In this document: one piece after another, positions 21,558 to 23,117 of the stretch
How positions within the stretch are numbered: position 1 is the stretch's first letter
Layout: the number at the start of each line of letters is the position of its first letter
Assembly: GCA_903879995.1 (NCBI GenBank)
Contig: CAIRNW010000351.1
Coordinates: forward strand, 1-23,117
Direction of reading: 5' to 3'
From: an uncultured Bacteroidota bacterium
GTDB taxonomy: Bacteria > Bacteroidota > Bacteroidia > Chitinophagales > Chitinophagaceae
DNA length: 23,117 nt
Translations under genes and position numbers: made by a program
The notes under the pieces: generated by a model
What the model was told of the DNA's origin: nothing
The model's input: only the letters and a program-made list of their open reading frames with translations
Databases searched by the model: none

Positions 21558-22987
21558 GATGTACTTAATAATTGTTGCAGGGAAGGCAAGAGTTGATCAA
21601 TGTCTCCAGCGCCTGCTGTGATATAAACTTTTTTTTGTTTTTCATTTTTACTCAGGTCTTTCGTAATCCAGCCTACCACCTCTTCTTTAGGAAGAACACG
21701 TACAGCCGCTTTATGAATATGTGCAGCAATCAATTCACTCTGCACACCTGCTATGGGCATTTCCCGAGCAGGATAAATAGGTAACAACACCACTTCATCA
21801 GCCTCATCCAATGCATTTCCAAATTCTAGAGCCAGATCGCGGGTACGTGTATAGAGATGGGGTTGAAAAAAGATAGTACAAGGTGTATCACCATGTAATG
21901 AACGAACCCCCTCCAATAATGCCCTTAATTCGGCAGGGTGATGTGCATAGTCATCAATAAGTACAACCTGTTCGCCCTGCCAAATCAGCTCAAATCTTCT
22001 TTGTACTCCTTTGAAATTGGCAATCGCTTCCTTTATTTTTTCTACCTCAATTCCTAATAGCCAAGCAATAGAGATAGCGGCTACCGCATTTTCAACATTG
22101 TGCAATCCGCCCATATGCAATTGAAATCCGGCTAACAAATCTTCACCTACTGCAACATCAAATCGATATGCGCCATTTTGTACACGCAAGCCAACTGATT
22201 TACAATCGGCTGCTGTATCCTGAAGATGATAGCTCAATTGTTGAGTAGCGCGTAATTCAGCTGCTCGCTTCAATCCCTTTTTATATAATAAAAATCCCTC
22301 CGGTGCAGTCAAGGCACTGAAAGCAAGAAATGCCTCTTCCATTGCTTCAGGAGTTCCATAAATATCAAGATGATCCGCGTCCATAGCGGTAATCAATGCA
22401 ATATGGGGTCGCAGTTTCAAAAAGCTTCTGTCGTATTCATCGGCCTCCACTACGCAACAGTTGGTAGCACTACTCCAATAGTTGGTTTCATAATTACTGG
22501 CAATTCCTCCTAAAAATGCATTACAACCCATTCCACTATAGCGTAGAATATGTGCCACCAGGGTACTAGTAGTTGTTTTTCCATGCGTTCCTGCAATACA
22601 GATATTCAAAGAATTTTCTGTAATTCGCTGTAGCAGATCACTTCGTTTGTAAACTGTAAAGCCATTTTCTCGATACCAATTCAATTCTTTGTGATCAGCT
22701 GGTATAGCCGGAGTATAGACTACTATATCGGCACTACGCGATAAATATTCTAAACTGTCTTCATAGTGAATTTGTATCCCAGCTTCCTCTAATTGTATCG
22801 TAAGTGCTGTACGTGTTTTATCATAGCCGCTCACCGCTACTCCCTGCTCCAAAAAGAAACGCGCTAAAGCACTCATCCCAATTCCACCTATACCAATGAA
22901 GCATACCTCCTTGATACCGGCTGCACCCGCAAAAGGAACAGTCATTAAACTTGTATCAACAAAAGGTTTTCTCATGCGTTTATCCAT
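21548..22987 (-). CDS. murC: MurC, UDP-N-acetylmuramate-L-alanine ligase
   Basis: MurC adds L-alanine to UDP-MurNAc, the first amino acid of the peptidoglycan stem, using ATP in the cytoplasm. The UDP-binding opening FIGIGGIGMSALARFF is at 30-45, the ATP loop GTHGKTTTS at 133-141, and Mur ligase middle-domain blocks such as VEADEYDRSFLKL and AMDADHLDIY follow. The C-terminal domain has DDYAHHPAEL. Its 479 residues fit the family. The start is uncertain. The ATG at 22987 overlaps murG by 16 bases, while the ATG four codons later (22975) makes an ATGA overlap with the murG stop. A third ATG at 22945 is nearer the usual family N-terminus. It overlaps ftsQ by 10 bases at its end. Confidence 0.96.
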   Translation of the reverse strand: MDKRMRKPFVDTSLMTVPFAGAAGIKEVCFIGIGGIGMSALARFFLEQGVAVSGYDKTRTALTIQLEEAGIQIHYEDSLEYLSRSADIVVYTPAIPADHKELNWYRENGFTVYKRSDLLQRITENSLNICIAGTHGKTTTSTLVAHILRYSGMGCNAFLGGIASNYETNYWSSATNCCVVEADEYDRSFLKLRPHIALITAMDADHLDIYGTPEAMEEAFLAFSALTAPEGFLLYKKGLKRAAELRATQQLSYHLQDTAADCKSVGLRVQNGAYRFDVAVGEDLLAGFQLHMGGLHNVENAVAAISIAWLLGIEVEKIKEAIANFKGVQRRFELIWQGEQVVLIDDYAHHPAELRALLEGVRSLHGDTPCTIFFQPHLYTRTRDLALEFGNALDEADEVVLLPIYPAREMPIAGVQSELIAAHIHKAAVRVLPKEEVVGWITKDLSKNEKQKKVYITAGAGDIDQLLPSLQQLLSTSCN

Positions 22988-23117
22988 TTCATTATTTCAA
23001 CAGCAACCCGTTGATCTGCATCTTTGATTCCTAGCGGTCTCAATTGCTCTTGCATATGCAAGAGCTTGTCTTTATCCATAATCAAATTCAACACCACATT
23101 TACTAATTTTTGCTGCG
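22972..23117 (-). CDS. murG: MurG C-terminal end (partial, cut by window edge)
   Basis: The last 48 codons of a gene running in from the right edge, ending at a TGA at 22974-22972. The visible peptide contains LVNVVLNLIMDKDKLLHMQE and LGIKDADQRVAVEIMKWINA. This resembles the end of MurG, the membrane-associated transferase that makes lipid II: a helix with residues DKDKL, then the KDADQRVAVEI helix. The position directly before murC is the usual place of murG in dcw clusters, and the stop overlaps the murC start region. The call rests mostly on context because the catalytic part is outside the window. Confidence 0.8.
   Translation of the reverse strand, partial: QQKLVNVVLNLIMDKDKLLHMQEQLRPLGIKDADQRVAVEIMKWINA

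Noticed and set aside
1..23117. Searched by eye for tRNA genes, CRISPR arrays, insertion sequences, phage genes, toxin-antitoxin pairs and other defence genes.
   Set aside because: None seen. Gaps between genes are short and all long frames are housekeeping or ordinary envelope genes, so I do not claim a new defence or mobile system.

Overview
This is ordinary chromosomal DNA from a member of the Bacteroidota, most likely a Chitinophagaceae-like lineage. The assignment is inference from several cues. Promoter-like motifs match the Bacteroidota consensus TTTG-N19-21-TAnnTTTG. Starts lack Shine-Dalgarno sequences. FtsZ ends in a Bacteroidota-style NSFL tail, and the sigma factor, DUF6427-like protein and secreted unknown all look typical of the phylum. 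G+C is moderate to low. I see no mobile elements, tRNA or rRNA genes, CRISPR arrays or phage genes, and no gene-free stretch over 300 bases. The longest is 510-735.

Layout. 1-509 (-) is the N-terminal part of uvrA, cut by the window edge. 736-1317 (+) is an ECF-type sigma factor with a structured leader and no adjacent anti-sigma gene. 1320-6975 (-) is a tight five-gene operon, read from high to low coordinates: secreted unknown, DUF6427-like membrane protein, purQ, stand-alone DsbD N-terminal domain, full-length DsbD. 7030-10661 (+) is kup followed by two tandem alpha/beta hydrolases. 10664-11569 (-) is an LD-carboxypeptidase, divergent from metG at 11643-13769 (+). 13846-16227 (+) is a bifunctional 3-hydroxyacyl-CoA dehydrogenase/enoyl-CoA hydratase. 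16224-17150 (-) is a TIGR01777-type epimerase. 17276-23117 (-) is the distal part of a dcw (division and cell wall) cluster, murG-murC-ftsQ-ftsA-ftsZ, closed by a strong intrinsic terminator.

How the genes work together. MurG and MurC make peptidoglycan precursors, and FtsQ, FtsA and FtsZ build the division machine that uses them. The LD-carboxypeptidase is a muropeptide recycling enzyme encoded elsewhere in the window. The two dsb genes plausibly form one reducing relay, since the stand-alone domain keeps the redox cysteines that the fused copy has lost. The other loci are housekeeping: DNA repair, purine synthesis, potassium uptake, tRNA charging and fatty-acid oxidation.

I found no clear candidate for a wholly new multi-gene system. 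The best leads are: (1) the split and cysteine-swapped DsbD N-terminal domains; (2) promoter -7 motifs placed only 4-15 bases before start codons, implying leaderless or near-leaderless mRNAs; (3) interlocked divergent promoters; (4) a terminator T-tract that may double as a promoter -33 element after ftsZ; and (5) the structured leader of the orphan sigma factor.
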